64,000 nt of DNA, from positions 1,612,001-1,676,000 of the forward strand of contig CAWGKE010000001.1 of the NCBI GenBank assembly GCA_963823075.1, read 5' to 3'. Source of the stretch: UBA4732 sp963823075. GTDB taxonomy: Bacteria; Planctomycetota; Planctomycetia; Gemmatales; Gemmataceae. Made by a program: the position numbers and the translations under genes. The notes beneath the pieces were generated by a model. That model was not told the DNA's origin, made no database searches, and saw nothing but the letters and a program-made list of their open reading frames with translations. Positions within the stretch are counted from its first letter, which is position 1, and each line of letters opens with the position of its first letter. Shown here piece after piece: positions 43,914 to 53,893 of the stretch.

Positions 43914-45840
43914 ATGGCGACGGAAACCTGGAAGTGGGCGCGCAGGGCGGCGCGGTGGGCGGTGGCGGGTTGCATCGCGCTGGGCGGCGCGGCCGCGGCG
44001 CGGGCCGGCGAGACGCCGCCGGCCCAGATCATGCTCCGCTACAAGCCCTCGCAAGACGGCGTCGTCTACACCATCCCCAAGCCGGAAGAAGAGGCCGGCC
44101 TCAAGGTCGAGTCGGTCAAGGGCGGCGCCGGCGGCAACGGCTGGATGCTCAAGGACGCCGGCGGCAAACCGCTCCGTCTCTTCTTCAACACCAACCCCAC
44201 CCCCACGCACAACGTTCCCGACGTCTGGGCCTATTACAAGGACGGCGTCGAGGTCTACCGCGAGTCCGAGAGCGAGACGAAGAACTACGTCGGCAAGCCC
44301 GACCAGTTCCGCTGGCTCAACGGCGGCGGCATGAAGTGGGGCGTGGACGAGGCCAAGGAAGGCCGCATCAAGCACTGGAAGATGATCTCGCCCGAGGAGG
44401 TCAGCCAGGAGGTCCTCCAGGCGCTGGCCGCCAAGGACTTCGCCCGCCTCCAGGCGCTGATGATCTCCGACGCCGAGATGGCCCAGCTCGGTCTGCCGCA
44501 GGACGAGGTCGCGCACATTCACGACCTGCAAAAGGCGGCGCCGGCCAAGTTCCAGAAGACGATCGCCGACCTGCCCAAGCTCTCCTCCGGCAAGCCGAAC
44601 TGGGTCCACCTGGAAACGTCGGCGCCGGAATGCGCGCCGGCCGAGCAGACCGGCGCCAAGGCCGACGTGGTGACGTACCCGCACGCCTCGATCCTGTTCG
44701 AGGTGGGCGGCGCCACCGACTGGGTGCAGACCGGCGAGCTGATCCAGGTCGGCCCCGCCTGGCGGATCATCGACGCCCCGACCGCGGGCGCCGCGGCGGC
44801 CGACGCGGGGCCGGCCGACCCCAAGGACGTCGGCGTCGGCGGCGCGACCGACCCCAAGGTGATGGCGCTGGTCAACGAGCTGACGGAGCTGGACAAGAAG
44901 GCGCCCGACGCCGGGCGCCGCCGAACCCGGCCCTGGCCAAGCACCACCTGGCCCGCACCGACCTGCTGGAGAAGATCGCCGCGGAATGCAAGCCGGAGCA
45001 GCGCGAGCCGTGGATTCGCCAGATGGCCGACAGCCTCAGCACGGCGGCCCAGAACACCGCGGCCGGCGACGGCGCGGCGATGACCCGGCTGGTGCGGCTG
45101 GAGGAGAGCATGGCGAAGGGGGCCCCGGAAGCAACCTCGCCGCCTACGTCACCTACCGCGAGATGCAGGCCGACTACGCCGTCCGCATCACCAAGGAGGA
45201 GTACGCCGCGGCCCAGAAGGAATGGGTGGAGCGGCTGACCAAGTTCGTGGAGACGTACTCCAAGGCGGAGGACACGCCGGACGCCCTCTTGCAGCTCGGC
45301 ATGGTCAACGAGTTCCTGAACAAGGACGTGGAGGCGAAGAACTGGTACGGCGTGCTGGAGAAGAACTTCGCCGACACAGCGCAGGGCAAGAAGGCGGCCG
45401 GCTCCATCGCCCGGCTGGAGCTGGAGGGCAAAACCCTTCAGCTGTCCGCCCCGACGCTGAACGATTCCAACACGATCTATAATGTCGAGCAATCGGTCGG
45501 CAAGGTGGTGGTCGTCTACTACTGGGCGAGCTGGATCAGCCAGTCGGCCGCCGATTTCGCCAAGCTCAAGGCGCTGGCGGACGCCGAGGGCAAGGGCGTC
45601 GAGATCGTCTGCGTCAACCTGGACGGCACGCCGAAGGAGGCGCGCGACTTCCTGGCGACGGCCCCGCCGGTCGGCGTCCAGCTGTACCAGAGCGGCGGCA
45701 TGGAAAGCAAGCTGGCCGTCGATTACGGCGTCACCGTGCTGCCCAACGTGTTCGTGGTCGGCAAAGACGGCAAGGTCGTCAACCGCAACGCCCAGATCAA
45801 CGCGCTGGACGAGGAGGTCAAGAAGCAGTTGCAGAAGTGA
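43914..45840 (+). CDS. Secreted thioredoxin-fold protein lacking CxxC, two apparent frameshifts
   Basis: About 640 residues after joining three frames, with indels near 44920 and 45125. The signal peptide follows WKWARRAARWAVAGC. The N-terminal 270 residues are planctomycete-type with no known domain (RYKPSQDGVVYTIPKPEEEA). A helical middle region follows. The C-terminal 140 residues are a TlpA/AhpC-like thioredoxin fold (VGKVVVVYYWASWISQSAAD, VTVLPNVFVVGKDGKVV). The usual WCxxC is WISQS, so both redox cysteines are absent and disulfide chemistry is not possible. Binding or structural function is more likely. ATG 43914 has GGAG upstream. Confidence 0.8.
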
Positions 45841-45853
45841 CGATTCCTTGATT

Positions 45854-45918
45854 CGTTTAGCCGCTCCTCGAAGAGGAGCGCGTCGCCTCCGCGCTCCTCT
45901 TCGAGGAGCGGCTAAACG
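45854..45918. repeat. Perfect 29-base palindrome, CGTTTAGCCGCTCCTCG family
   Basis: Arms 45854-45882 and 45890-45918 with a 7-base loop. It lies between convergent genes, and its right arm forms the 3' end of the permease coding frame. Confidence 0.9.
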
Positions 45919-47594
45919 GACGCCCCAAGAGCGCCGTCAGCGCCCCGCCCGCCCCGACCGCCGCCAGCATCAGCAGGCACAGCGCCGCCAGGCTGTTGGT
46001 GACGCCGTAGTGCATCTGCGTCCAGACCACCTCCGCGAACGAGTCCCATCCCGGCGTGCTGACCAGCTTGCCGGCGCTCACCTCCCCCAGCGACAGCACC
46101 CCCACCGCCGCGGCCGTCCGCACAATCGCCGCCGCGTACATCGGCACGGCCACGAACAGAAACTCCCGCGCCGGCGAGGCGCCGTCCACGCGGGCCGCGT
46201 CGCGCAGCTCCGGCGGCGTCAGCCGCACCACCGGCCACAGGATCGCGACGGCATAAGGGAAAAAGCGGATCGTATTCACCCACAAAAGCGGCAGCGGCGA
46301 CGGCCCGCTCCACAAGGCGCGGTCCAGCAGCCGCGGCGCGTGGACGGCGTCGAGCAATTCGAGCAGCCGCAGGATCGTCTCCTTCAGCCCCAGGCCGACG
46401 ACCGGGCCGGGCGTCGCCCAGGCCAGCGCCATCAGCACCAGCACCGCATTGCGGAAGCGCGGCGCCCCCAGGGCCGCCCAGCACGCCGCGAACGCCAACC
46501 CCGCGCCGACCGCGCCCGACGCGGCCGCCAGGCCCAGGCTGCCCGCCAGCGTGTCGCCGTCGGTTCGCGCCGTCAGGACCAGATGCCTCCCGACCGACGC
46601 CGCCGACCAGGCGGGCGGCGTCCCCTCCATCCCCGCGCCATCCCAGGCTGGCCAGCGGCACGGCCAGCAAGGCGACGCTGGCCGCGGCCGCCGCGGCGCC
46701 GAGCGGCCAGCGCCAGCGGCCGAGCGGGAACAGCAGCGGCGGCGACGGCGCCGTGGCGCGCGGCGGCAGGTTGCGCTCCCAGCGGCCGGCCAAAATCACG
46801 ACCAGCGCGGCCCAACCGAGCATGAGCGGCGCCGCGGCGGCCACGGCCCGCGCGATCATGGCGCCCTGGGCCTCGCCGGAGGCGCTCGCGTCCGGTGCCA
46901 CCATCTGGGTATAAACTTCCTCCGCGAAGGTGCGGACCTGCATCATGTCGGTGATGGTGATTTCCGTGGCAGTCTGGAGTCCGACCCAGAGCGCGGCTGC
47001 GGCGATCGCTGCGGCGGCCCGCCGCAGCGTGACGCGCAGCAGGACGCGGCGCCGGCCCGTCGCCGTCAGGGCGTCCTCTTCCAGGTCGCGCTCCACCCAG
47101 CGCAGCCCCTGGCCGACCACGAGGATCACCCACGGCAGGCCGGCCGCGGCGTGGACCCAGACGGCCGAGCCGACGCCCTGGCCCCACGGCGCCCACACGC
47201 CGCCGGGGGCCGTGGCGCTGCCCGCCCCCGGACGCGGCGGGTTCCACCATGCCAGCGGCAGCCAGCCGGTTGAGCCTAGCACTGCCTGCCATCCCGACGC
47301 GAACAGCGGCAGCGGCACGAGCAACGCCAGCAGATTGAGGAAGCGGAACAGTCCACGATAAGGAAGATCGGTTCGGTAGAGGAGAACGGCGGCGGCCGTG
47401 CCGAGCGGGACCGTGACGGCCACGACGGTCAGCGTCAGCCCCGCCGAGTTGTGCGCCAGCGTCAAGAGGCGATCCGCGTCGCCCCAGACGCGCCAGGCGG
47501 CCGGGTCAGCGGCGAGGCGCACGAGCGGCAACGCCAGCGCGATTCCAACGACGGCGAACAGCAGCAGACCGACGGCGAGGCGCCAGCGTGTCAT
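45857..47594 (-). CDS. Iron/thiamine-type ABC transporter permease, one apparent frameshift
   Basis: An integral membrane protein of about 578 residues with two fused permease halves, as in FbpB/ThiP. The N-terminal half has ALWVGLQTATEITITDMMQV (the EAA-like loop region) and the C-terminal half has ALAWATPGPVVGLGLKETIL and SLGEVSAGKLV. The frame shifts near 46625, between the halves. The final residues (FSRSSKRSAEATRSSSRSG) are encoded by the palindrome arm, so the native end may have been elsewhere. No ATPase or binding protein is adjacent; the substrate is unknown. Confidence 0.8.
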
Positions 47595-47660
47595 CCGTTT
47601 GTCCTTGCCGCCGTCGCCCTTCGGTCACAGGAGCCAGCCCTCGTTCCCAAACTCCGTAGC

Positions 47661-47783
47661 CCTCGTTCCCAAGCTCTGCTTGGGAACGCCTTCCGCGAAA
47701 CTCCGTTTCGCGTCCAGTTCCTCGACCGGACGCGAAGCGGAGCTTCGCCGACGTGCGTTCCCAAGCAGAGCTTGGGAACGAGG
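47661..47783. repeat. Nested palindrome, CGTTCCCAAGC family
   Basis: Outer arms 47661-47689 and 47755-47783 are perfect 29-base complements, and each is itself a hairpin (GTTCCCAAGC...GCTTGGGAAC). An inner pair (47695-47715, 47728-47748) shows GCGAAA/TTTCGC and GCGAAG/CTTCGC, where the two differences are compensatory within each half. It fills most of the gap between the permease and the PQQ gene. Confidence 0.87.
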
Positions 47784-47814
47784 ACGCCGCGTCAACGATT
47801 CACGCGGATCGCCC

Positions 47815-49431
47815 CTATTTCTTGGCCGGCGAGACGATCAGCGTGTCCTCGACCTGCGTGTACTCGCCCTTGATCTGGCCGATCACGTCCGTCAGCACGT
47901 CGCCGAGCGCCTTGTTGTCCGCCTTGGGCGTGGTGATCGTCTGCTCGTCCGGCGCCGGCAGCATCGCGTTCGCAAACGCCTTGGGCGATACGAAAATCTT
48001 CAGACCGTACTTCTGCGCCATCTTGTCGCGGTAGATCTTGAACAGCATCATCTCGCCGCCCGCGTCTGTGATCGGCTTGGCCAGCAGGTCCTTGACCTCC
48101 TGGACGCGCTCCTTCAGCGACTTGCCGACCGGTCCCGCGACGACCTTCCGATAACCCAGGGCCTTGGGGTAGTCCTTGTCGTGCAGGCAGACGACGAGGC
48201 CGTTGTTGGCCGCGAGGTAGATGCGGTCGGTGTCGGCGTTGCTGACGGGGAAGGCGTAGTCGCGGATGTCGTAATGGCTCAGCACGGCGCCATTCTTCCG
48301 GTCGAGGACGAGCAGCCGGCCCGCGCCGTCCGTGGTGTAGACGAACTTCGGGTTGGCGGCGACGAAGCGGTCGGCGTCGGGGGAGAAGTCGTCGCGGCCG
48401 ATCTTCCAGTCCGGCTCGCCCGTGTCGCGGTTGAGCCGGGCCATGCCCTTGCCCTCCGCCGTGACGTACAGGTCCTTCTCCACCGCGCCGCCGTCGTTCA
48501 CGTCCACGGAGATCGGCTTGCGGACGACGGGCCGGCCGGGGATGTAGCGCCACAGCACCTTGCCGGAGTCGATATCGACGGCGTAGAGGTGGGAATCTTG
48601 CGTGGGCAGGTAGGCCGCCGTGTCGGAATATCCCCGCGTGGCCGAAAAGCGGCTGTCGCCGGCGTAGCGGTACAGCTCCGTGTTGCCGAGGGAGGCGTCG
48701 CCTATCTTCGGCACGCCCAGGTAGGAGCCGTTGGGGATCGCCAGGAAGATCGTGTCCCGGCTCAGCACCGCCTTGCTTTCGACGCGCAGGTTCGTGTCGA
48801 AGTCGAAGGCGATGAGGGGTCGAACGTCCTCGGTGGTCAGGGCCTTGGTCGGGGCGGCTTCATATGGCTTCTTCTCGTCCTCCGGAGAAGGGGTCGGACT
48901 CGGGGTCGCCGCCGCGGGTCTGCTCATTTCCGGCAGGCGCACCGCGATGAGGCGCGCCTCCACGTTTTCGATGAAGATGTGCTGTTCGTCCGCCGACAGG
49001 GGCGCGCTGAGGGCGACGCGCAGCTCGTACTTCCACTGGAGCGCGCCGGTCTCGCGGTCCACGCCGTAGATGGCGCCGCTGTCGTTGGCGAACACCCCCC
49101 GGCTGTTGAAGGCCGGAGGCAGGACGGCCTCGTAGGCCCGGCCCGGCCGCGACCGCCACAGCGCCCGCCCGCCGTTCTCCGCGTCGAGGACGGTTATCAT
49201 GCCACTGCGCGTCTGGGCGATCAACTGGTTGCCGTCGAGCTGGATGCTGGCGAAGCCGTCGCGTTTGCCGTCCATCGGGACGTAGACGGCCCAGGCCAGG
49301 TCCAGGTTGAGCCGGTCCAGCGCCTCGCGCGACGGGACCGCCGGCTGTGACCAGATGCGCTTGAGGTCCTCGTCGGCGACGGCGACGGCGGCGAGCATCA
49401 GGACGACGACGGCGGCAAGGGTCTTCTTCAT
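47815..49431 (-). CDS. Secreted PQQ-type beta-propeller protein
   Basis: A 538-residue protein with a signal peptide (MKKTLAAVVVLMLAAVAVA). Residues about 60-440 contain PQQ-like propeller repeats such as TRSGMITVLDAENGGRALWR, HLYAVDIDSGKVLWRY and LLVLDRKNGAVLSHYDIR. The C-terminal 100 residues are a separate helical/beta region (DVLTDVIGQIKGEYTQVEDT). The repeats lack enzymatic residues of quinoprotein dehydrogenases, so it is probably a scaffold or binding protein. ATG 49431 starts the signal peptide. There is no clear operon. Confidence 0.85.
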   Translation of the reverse strand: MKKTLAAVVVLMLAAVAVADEDLKRIWSQPAVPSREALDRLNLDLAWAVYVPMDGKRDGFASIQLDGNQLIAQTRSGMITVLDAENGGRALWRSRPGRAYEAVLPPAFNSRGVFANDSGAIYGVDRETGALQWKYELRVALSAPLSADEQHIFIENVEARLIAVRLPEMSRPAAATPSPTPSPEDEKKPYEAAPTKALTTEDVRPLIAFDFDTNLRVESKAVLSRDTIFLAIPNGSYLGVPKIGDASLGNTELYRYAGDSRFSATRGYSDTAAYLPTQDSHLYAVDIDSGKVLWRYIPGRPVVRKPISVDVNDGGAVEKDLYVTAEGKGMARLNRDTGEPDWKIGRDDFSPDADRFVAANPKFVYTTDGAGRLLVLDRKNGAVLSHYDIRDYAFPVSNADTDRIYLAANNGLVVCLHDKDYPKALGYRKVVAGPVGKSLKERVQEVKDLLAKPITDAGGEMMLFKIYRDKMAQKYGLKIFVSPKAFANAMLPAPDEQTITTPKADNKALGDVLTDVIGQIKGEYTQVEDTLIVSPAKK

Positions 49432-49528
49432 GGCGTGCCTGTCGGTAACGATCGTGGGGGGAGCGAACGGGAGACGCAGCTGTTAGTGTAACACAGCGGG
49501 GCGGCGGCGACGAAGGGGCGCGGTGGGC

Positions 49529-49599
49529 GGCGGCGTCTCCGTTTGTCCTATAGGGCCTATAGGTCTTATAGGCCCTATAGGACAAACGGAGACGCCGCC
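49529..49599. repeat. Perfect 33-base palindrome, CCTATAGG family
   Basis: Arms 49529-49561 and 49567-49599 with a 5-base loop, containing tandem GTCCTATAGG-type units. It ends 5 bases before the DUF885 stop. A sister repeat lies at 60654-60690. Confidence 0.9.
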
Positions 49600-49603
49600 C
49601 TGT

Positions 49604-51376
49604 CTAGCGCGGCCGGGCCAGCCGCTTGCGCACCAGCTCCGGCAGGTACTTGACCGGGAGCGTGCCGTTGTCCAGCACCGCCTCATGATAGCGCCCGAGG
49701 TCGAACGCTTCGCCCTGCTCGCGCTCGATTTGCTGCCGCAGCCGGTAGAACGCCGTCCGGCCGACGAAGTACGTCGAGAGCTGGCAGGAACTCTGCTTGG
49801 CCCGGACCACCTTCGCCGCCGCCTCGCCCTCCGACTGGAAGGCCCGCCCCACGAGCAGCTCCATCGCCTCCTTGTCGGTCATGCCGTCGCAGTGCATGTG
49901 ATGGTCGAGAATGGCGTTGGCCACCGCGCGCAGGTACCACTTCAGCTGGTTCAGCCGCAGCACCGGGTCGCCCTGGCCGTAGCCCTGGTCGAGCATCATC
50001 TGCTCGCCGTAGACCGCCCAGCCCTCCGCGAAGACGCCCGAGAACAGCACGCGCCGGATCAGCGACGGACAGCGGTTGGAATACTCCAGCTGGACGTAGT
50101 GCCCCGGATAGGCCTCATGAATAGTGAGTATCTGGATCATGTATTTATTGTACTCTTGCAAATAGCTTTCGACGCGGCGGTCGTCCCAGTCGCGCGGCGG
50201 CGGGCTGACGGCGTAGAAGCTGGAGGCGTGGGGGTCGAGCGGCGGGGCGTTGTTGAGGAAGGCCCCGGAGTTGCCGCGCTGGAACTCAGGCATCTCGATG
50301 ACCTGGCAGCGGTCGGGTTCGGGCAGCCGCAAAATGTCGTGGTCGGCGATGAACGCCTTGATGCGGTCCACGGTGGCGCGGGCGTCGCGCGTCAGGTCGT
50401 CCGGCTTGCCGTGTTCCTTGTTGAAGTGGCTCAGCACCAGGCGGATGGTTTCGCGGCGGCCCTCGGCGTCGTCGGGCGGCAACGGTTTTTTGGGGTAGGC
50501 CTCCGCCCAGAGCTGGCGGGCGATGACGTACATGTCGCGCTCGACGCGGTCGAACTCCTTCTCGGCCTCTTGCAGCACCTCGTCGGCCGTCAGCCCGGCG
50601 TCCAGCTCCAGGTCGAGCTTGCGGGCGAATTTCTCCTTGCCGAGTCGCCAGTCCCCCTTCGCCTTGGGCAGCAATTCGTCTTCGAGGAACTTCTGATAGT
50701 CTTCCAGGGCGTCCACGACCTTGGCGGCGGCGGCGCGGGCCTCGTCGGTGCGGGCCGCCTCGCCGGCCAGGTCGAAGAAGCCGGTCTTGTAGAAGGCGAT
50801 GGCGCCGTGGTTCTGCGCGATCGCCGTCTTCGTCGTGACCTCCGGCGGGTTGCGCAGCGTCGCCCTGGCGACGGCGATCACCTTGGGAACCTGCGCCATG
50901 CGGGCCACGGCGTTCTTGACGTTCCGCTCTTGCGGCAGCGTGGACTGCGTGAGAAGAGAATAAACGCTGTCCGTGACATAGGCGTTATAGACGCGCGGGT
51001 CTTCCTCGAAGGGATGGGTGTTCTCGGCCAGCCAGACGGAGCGCTCCAGATCGTGGCGGAGGATGTCGAAGTCGATGCGACCGTCCGGCGACAACTTTTC
51101 CGCGTCGATCTTCTTGGGCAAGTCGGCGAGGACGTTCTTCCAGCGTTCCAGGTCGGCGGCGCGGGCCTGCGGCGATACGTCGTCGAGACGGTCGTCGAAG
51201 CGGTGATCGCCGAGCCGGGTGGCGTCGAGCGGCTTGTGCTGGAATTCGTCTTCGAGATAGGCCTTGAAGAAGGCGGTGAGCTTGTCGTCCTCGGACTCGG
51301 CGGCGCGGGCCGGGCCGATCAGGAAGACGCCGAGGGCCAGGACGGCCAGCGGCACACAGGCAGGCGCGCGGGTCAT
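49604..51376 (-). CDS. DUF885 family secreted protein (zinc-peptidase-like)
   Basis: A 590-residue protein with a signal peptide (VPLAVLALGVFLIGPARAAE). DUF885 proteins resemble the M32/M2-type helical metallopeptidases. The motif TIHEAYPGHYVQLEYSN contains the His-Glu-x3-Gly-His arrangement expected of the family active site. FAEGWAVYGEQMMLDQGYG and MTDKEAMELLVGRAF follow. ATG 51376 is chosen because it starts the signal peptide; an upstream in-frame extension to 51418 does not. It is a likely periplasmic peptidase with unknown substrate. Confidence 0.88.
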   Translation of the reverse strand: MTRAPACVPLAVLALGVFLIGPARAAESEDDKLTAFFKAYLEDEFQHKPLDATRLGDHRFDDRLDDVSPQARAADLERWKNVLADLPKKIDAEKLSPDGRIDFDILRHDLERSVWLAENTHPFEEDPRVYNAYVTDSVYSLLTQSTLPQERNVKNAVARMAQVPKVIAVARATLRNPPEVTTKTAIAQNHGAIAFYKTGFFDLAGEAARTDEARAAAAKVVDALEDYQKFLEDELLPKAKGDWRLGKEKFARKLDLELDAGLTADEVLQEAEKEFDRVERDMYVIARQLWAEAYPKKPLPPDDAEGRRETIRLVLSHFNKEHGKPDDLTRDARATVDRIKAFIADHDILRLPEPDRCQVIEMPEFQRGNSGAFLNNAPPLDPHASSFYAVSPPPRDWDDRRVESYLQEYNKYMIQILTIHEAYPGHYVQLEYSNRCPSLIRRVLFSGVFAEGWAVYGEQMMLDQGYGQGDPVLRLNQLKWYLRAVANAILDHHMHCDGMTDKEAMELLVGRAFQSEGEAAAKVVRAKQSSCQLSTYFVGRTAFYRLRQQIEREQGEAFDLGRYHEAVLDNGTLPVKYLPELVRKRLARPR

Positions 51377-51421
51377 GAACGCTTCTCCGTGGCGGGCGGA
51401 AGGATTGGGGTACAGCATATG

Positions 51422-51473
51422 CGTTTAGCCGCGCCTCGGAGAGCCGCGCGGATCTTCGATCCGCGGCTAACCG
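51422..51473. repeat. Imperfect palindrome with TTTAGCCGCG ends
   Basis: GTTTAGCCGCG at 51423 pairs with CGCGGCTAACC at 51462-51472, and GCGGATC pairs with GATCCGC inside. The left arm carries an extra segment. Same tip family as 20411, 43765 and 45854. Confidence 0.75.
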
Positions 51474-51567
51474 GGGCTTGCATTTCCGACCTTGCCTTTG
51501 TACTGTATTTCTGTTCACATACCATCCGCGCTGCCCGGCCGCGCCGTTTTTCTACGGGAGATCCTCC

Positions 51568-51762
51568 ATGCCTGCGATTCCATTTCTTCCCAAGGACCTG
51601 CTGACCGCCCAGGACGTGGCCCGCCGCCTGTCCATCGGCGTCCGCACCCTGTGGCGCATGGTCGCCCAGGGGAAATTGCCTCAGCCGATCCGCTATACCC
51701 GTAAATTGGTCCGATGGAAGGCGACGGACATCGACCGTTACATCCAGTCGCTTTCGGCGTGA
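51568..51762 (+). CDS. Excisionase/MerR-like helix-turn-helix protein
   Basis: A 64-residue protein of the HTH_17 type: LLTAQDVARRLSIGVRTLWR then WRMVAQGKLPQPIRYTRKLV and WKATDIDRYIQSLSA. Such proteins act as excisionases or small regulators in mobile elements and phages. ATG 51568 has GGGAG about 10 bases upstream. No integrase is adjacent, so it may be an orphan from an earlier element or a domesticated regulator. It is followed by the TIM-barrel gene on the same strand. Confidence 0.82.
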   Translation: MPAIPFLPKDLLTAQDVARRLSIGVRTLWRMVAQGKLPQPIRYTRKLVRWKATDIDRYIQSLSA

Positions 51763-51807
51763 GGGCCGTAAGATGACCCGGTCGCCCGGCGCCGCCGAGA
51801 CGCACCC

Positions 51808-52626
51808 ATGAACGACGGGAAAAGTCCGTTGCCGCTGTCCGTGCTGCTGGACGGCTCGCCGGCCGACTTCGCGGCGGAGGTTCGCCTGGCCGCCGACCTC
51901 GGCTTCCGTTGCGTCGATGTCGTGGCGCTGGAGGAGCGGCCGGAGGCGGACCGCGAGGCGCTGGCGGACGCCGGCGTGCTGGTCGGCTGCGCCGCGGTCG
52001 GCCGCGGGCTGCCGGCGGGTTGCACGCTGGACGCGGCCGACGCCGGGTTGCGGCGCGAGGCAGTGGGGCGGATGCGACGGCAACTCGCCGACGCCGCACG
52101 GCTGGGGGCGACCTGCGCCTACGTCGTCTCCGGCATGGACGGCGGCGCGGCGGCCCTGGCCTGCTTCGCCGAGGGGTGCGGCCTGCTGGCGGACCACGCG
52201 GCCGGCCGAATGGTGCGCCTGTGCGTCGAGCCGATTCCAGGGCGGGCGCTGCCCAACGCCGCAGCGACGTTGGCGTGGCTGCGGCGGGCGGCGCACCCCA
52301 ACCTCGGCCTCTTGCTGGACGTGGGCCACTGTCTCATCGCCGGCGAGGACGCGGCGGCGGCGGCCCACACGGCGGGGCCGCTGCTCGGGTGGGTCCACCT
52401 CGACGACAACGACGGCGCCGCCGATCTGCACTGGCCGCTGCTGACCGGCCGGCTGACGGCGGCGCCGCTGACCGACCTGGCGGCGGCGCTGCGAGAAATC
52501 GGTTTTTCGGGCGGGATGAGTCTGGAATTGAAGGCGTCCGGCGCGGAGCGGGCGGAGGCGTGGCGGCGGAGCAAGGAGATCGCGGAAGGGATTTTCTTTG
52601 GCGAGCGGGGGGCGTCAGCCCCATAG
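51808..52626 (+). CDS. Sugar phosphate isomerase/epimerase-like TIM-barrel protein
   Basis: A 272-residue protein of the AP endonuclease 2 / xylose isomerase-like TIM barrel family. Metal-binding residues fit LCVEPIPGRALPN (Glu), GLLLDVGHCLIAGED (Asp, His), GWVHLDDNDGAADLHWPL (His, Asp) and SLELKASG (Glu). ATG 51808 is clear. The present TAG stop (52624-52626) lies inside the IS4 element; without the IS the frame would end at TGA in the palindrome with the same ...GASAP tail. The insertion therefore did not damage the protein. Confidence 0.82.
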   Translation: MNDGKSPLPLSVLLDGSPADFAAEVRLAADLGFRCVDVVALEERPEADREALADAGVLVGCAAVGRGLPAGCTLDAADAGLRREAVGRMRRQLADAARLGATCAYVVSGMDGGAAALACFAEGCGLLADHAAGRMVRLCVEPIPGRALPNAAATLAWLRRAAHPNLGLLLDVGHCLIAGEDAAAAAHTAGPLLGWVHLDDNDGAADLHWPLLTGRLTAAPLTDLAAALREIGFSGGMSLELKASGAERAEAWRRSKEIAEGIFFGERGASAP

Positions 52627-52977
52627 GCATCAACTTAGGGTAAAGCGGAGGGAACTCCTTTGTTAGCATGGGGTTGACCATAACACCGTGCCAACGGGAA
52701 GGAGTCCCCTCCATGATCCGTACTGTAACGCTGTGTGCGGCCGCTTTGCAAAGCCTTTTGTTCGCCAAGGCCGAGGCGGCGGCCCAAGCCGTGGGCCTGG
52801 TGCAACGCCGCCGCCGCCTCAGCGGGGCGCAATGGGTGCAGACGCTCGTGTTCGGCTGGATGCGTCAACCCGACGCTACCCTGGAGGACCTGACCGACGA
52901 GGCGGCGCGGCTGGGGGCGGCCATCACGCCGCAGGGGCTGGACGCCTGGTTCGTCCCGGAGGCGGCCGAGTGCCTTA

Positions 52978-53893
52978 GAGCCTATCCCAAAACCCCTGCC
53001 GCCCTCCAGGTGATCCAGGCGCAGGCGAAGTGGAGGAAGGCTTTGTAATTGGGGACTTTTTTCTCCCAGCGGATCAACAGTCGTCGGAAGCGGTTCATCC
53101 AACTATGCGTCCGCTCCACCACCCAGCGCCGCGCCCGATACCCGGGGATCTTCTCCCTCGGCTCCGCCTTGGCCCCCCGGCGCTTCTTGACCGGGATGTG
53201 GGCTGTGTAACCCCAGCGGGCCACCAGCTCCCGCACCGAGGGGTAGTCATACCCCTTGTCCCCCAGAAAGTGCTGTGGCTTCTCCGGCGTGGGCTCGGGT
53301 CGCTCGATCGGGATGCTGTCCAGGGTGGCTTCGACCAGTTTCATGTCGGCCCGGTTGGCCCCGGCCACCTCCAGGCCCAGCGGCACGCCTCGGCCGTCCG
53401 TCAGCAGCGAACGCTTCGTGCCCTTTTTGGCCCGATCGGTGGGGTTCTTGCCCGTCTTTTTTCCCCCCGAGCGGGGCCTTGGTCATGGTCCCGTCCAGGC
53501 TCTGCCATTCCCAGTCGATGCCGACCTTGTCGTCGTACTCGTGCAAGGCCTTTTGCCACAGCTGGCGGAACAGCCCCCGCTTTTGCCAGCGTTGGAAGTA
53601 GCGGTGCAGACTGCTGCCGGAGCCGAACTCGGGCGGGGCGGCCTTCCAGTGGCCGCCGGTACGCAGGACGTAGAAAATGCCATCCAACACCTGGCGTTGG
53701 GGCAAAGGCGGCCGTCCCCCCTTGCGGGAGCGGCGCACCTTGGGCAACAGGGGTTCGATGCGTTCCCAGAGGGCGTCCGGGATACGGAAAGTATCGACAA
53801 CCGTTTCACGAGAAGCGGCCATGACTCTGCTCCAGTTCGGTAGATAAGTGGCTACTCATATTATACCCTCCGACCGGGTTTTGGGATAGGCTC
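52978..53893 (-). mobile_element. IS5-family insertion sequence (916 bp), nested
   Basis: The ends GAGCCTATCCCAAAACC (52978) and complement (to 53893) are matched by TTA on both sides (52975-52977 and 53894-53896), the TNA-type target duplication of IS5-family elements. Its transposase runs opposite to the host transposase. Ends are shared with the 78-bp MITE at 17277-17354. Confidence 0.93.
52982..53822 (-). CDS. IS5-family transposase in two frames
   Basis: A DDE transposase of about 270 residues. The first frame starts at ATG 53822 and includes LWERIEPLLPKVRRSRKGGR and WEWQSLDGTMTKAPLGGKKD (first Asp). The second frame carries FLGDKGYDYPSVREL (second Asp) and VVERTHSWMNRFRRLLIRWE (Glu). 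The shift occurs at a GGGGGGAAAAAAG run near 53465, where one base is skipped. It may be programmed recoding, used by several IS5-group elements, or a homopolymer error. The TAG stop lies inside the terminal inverted repeat. Confidence 0.88.
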
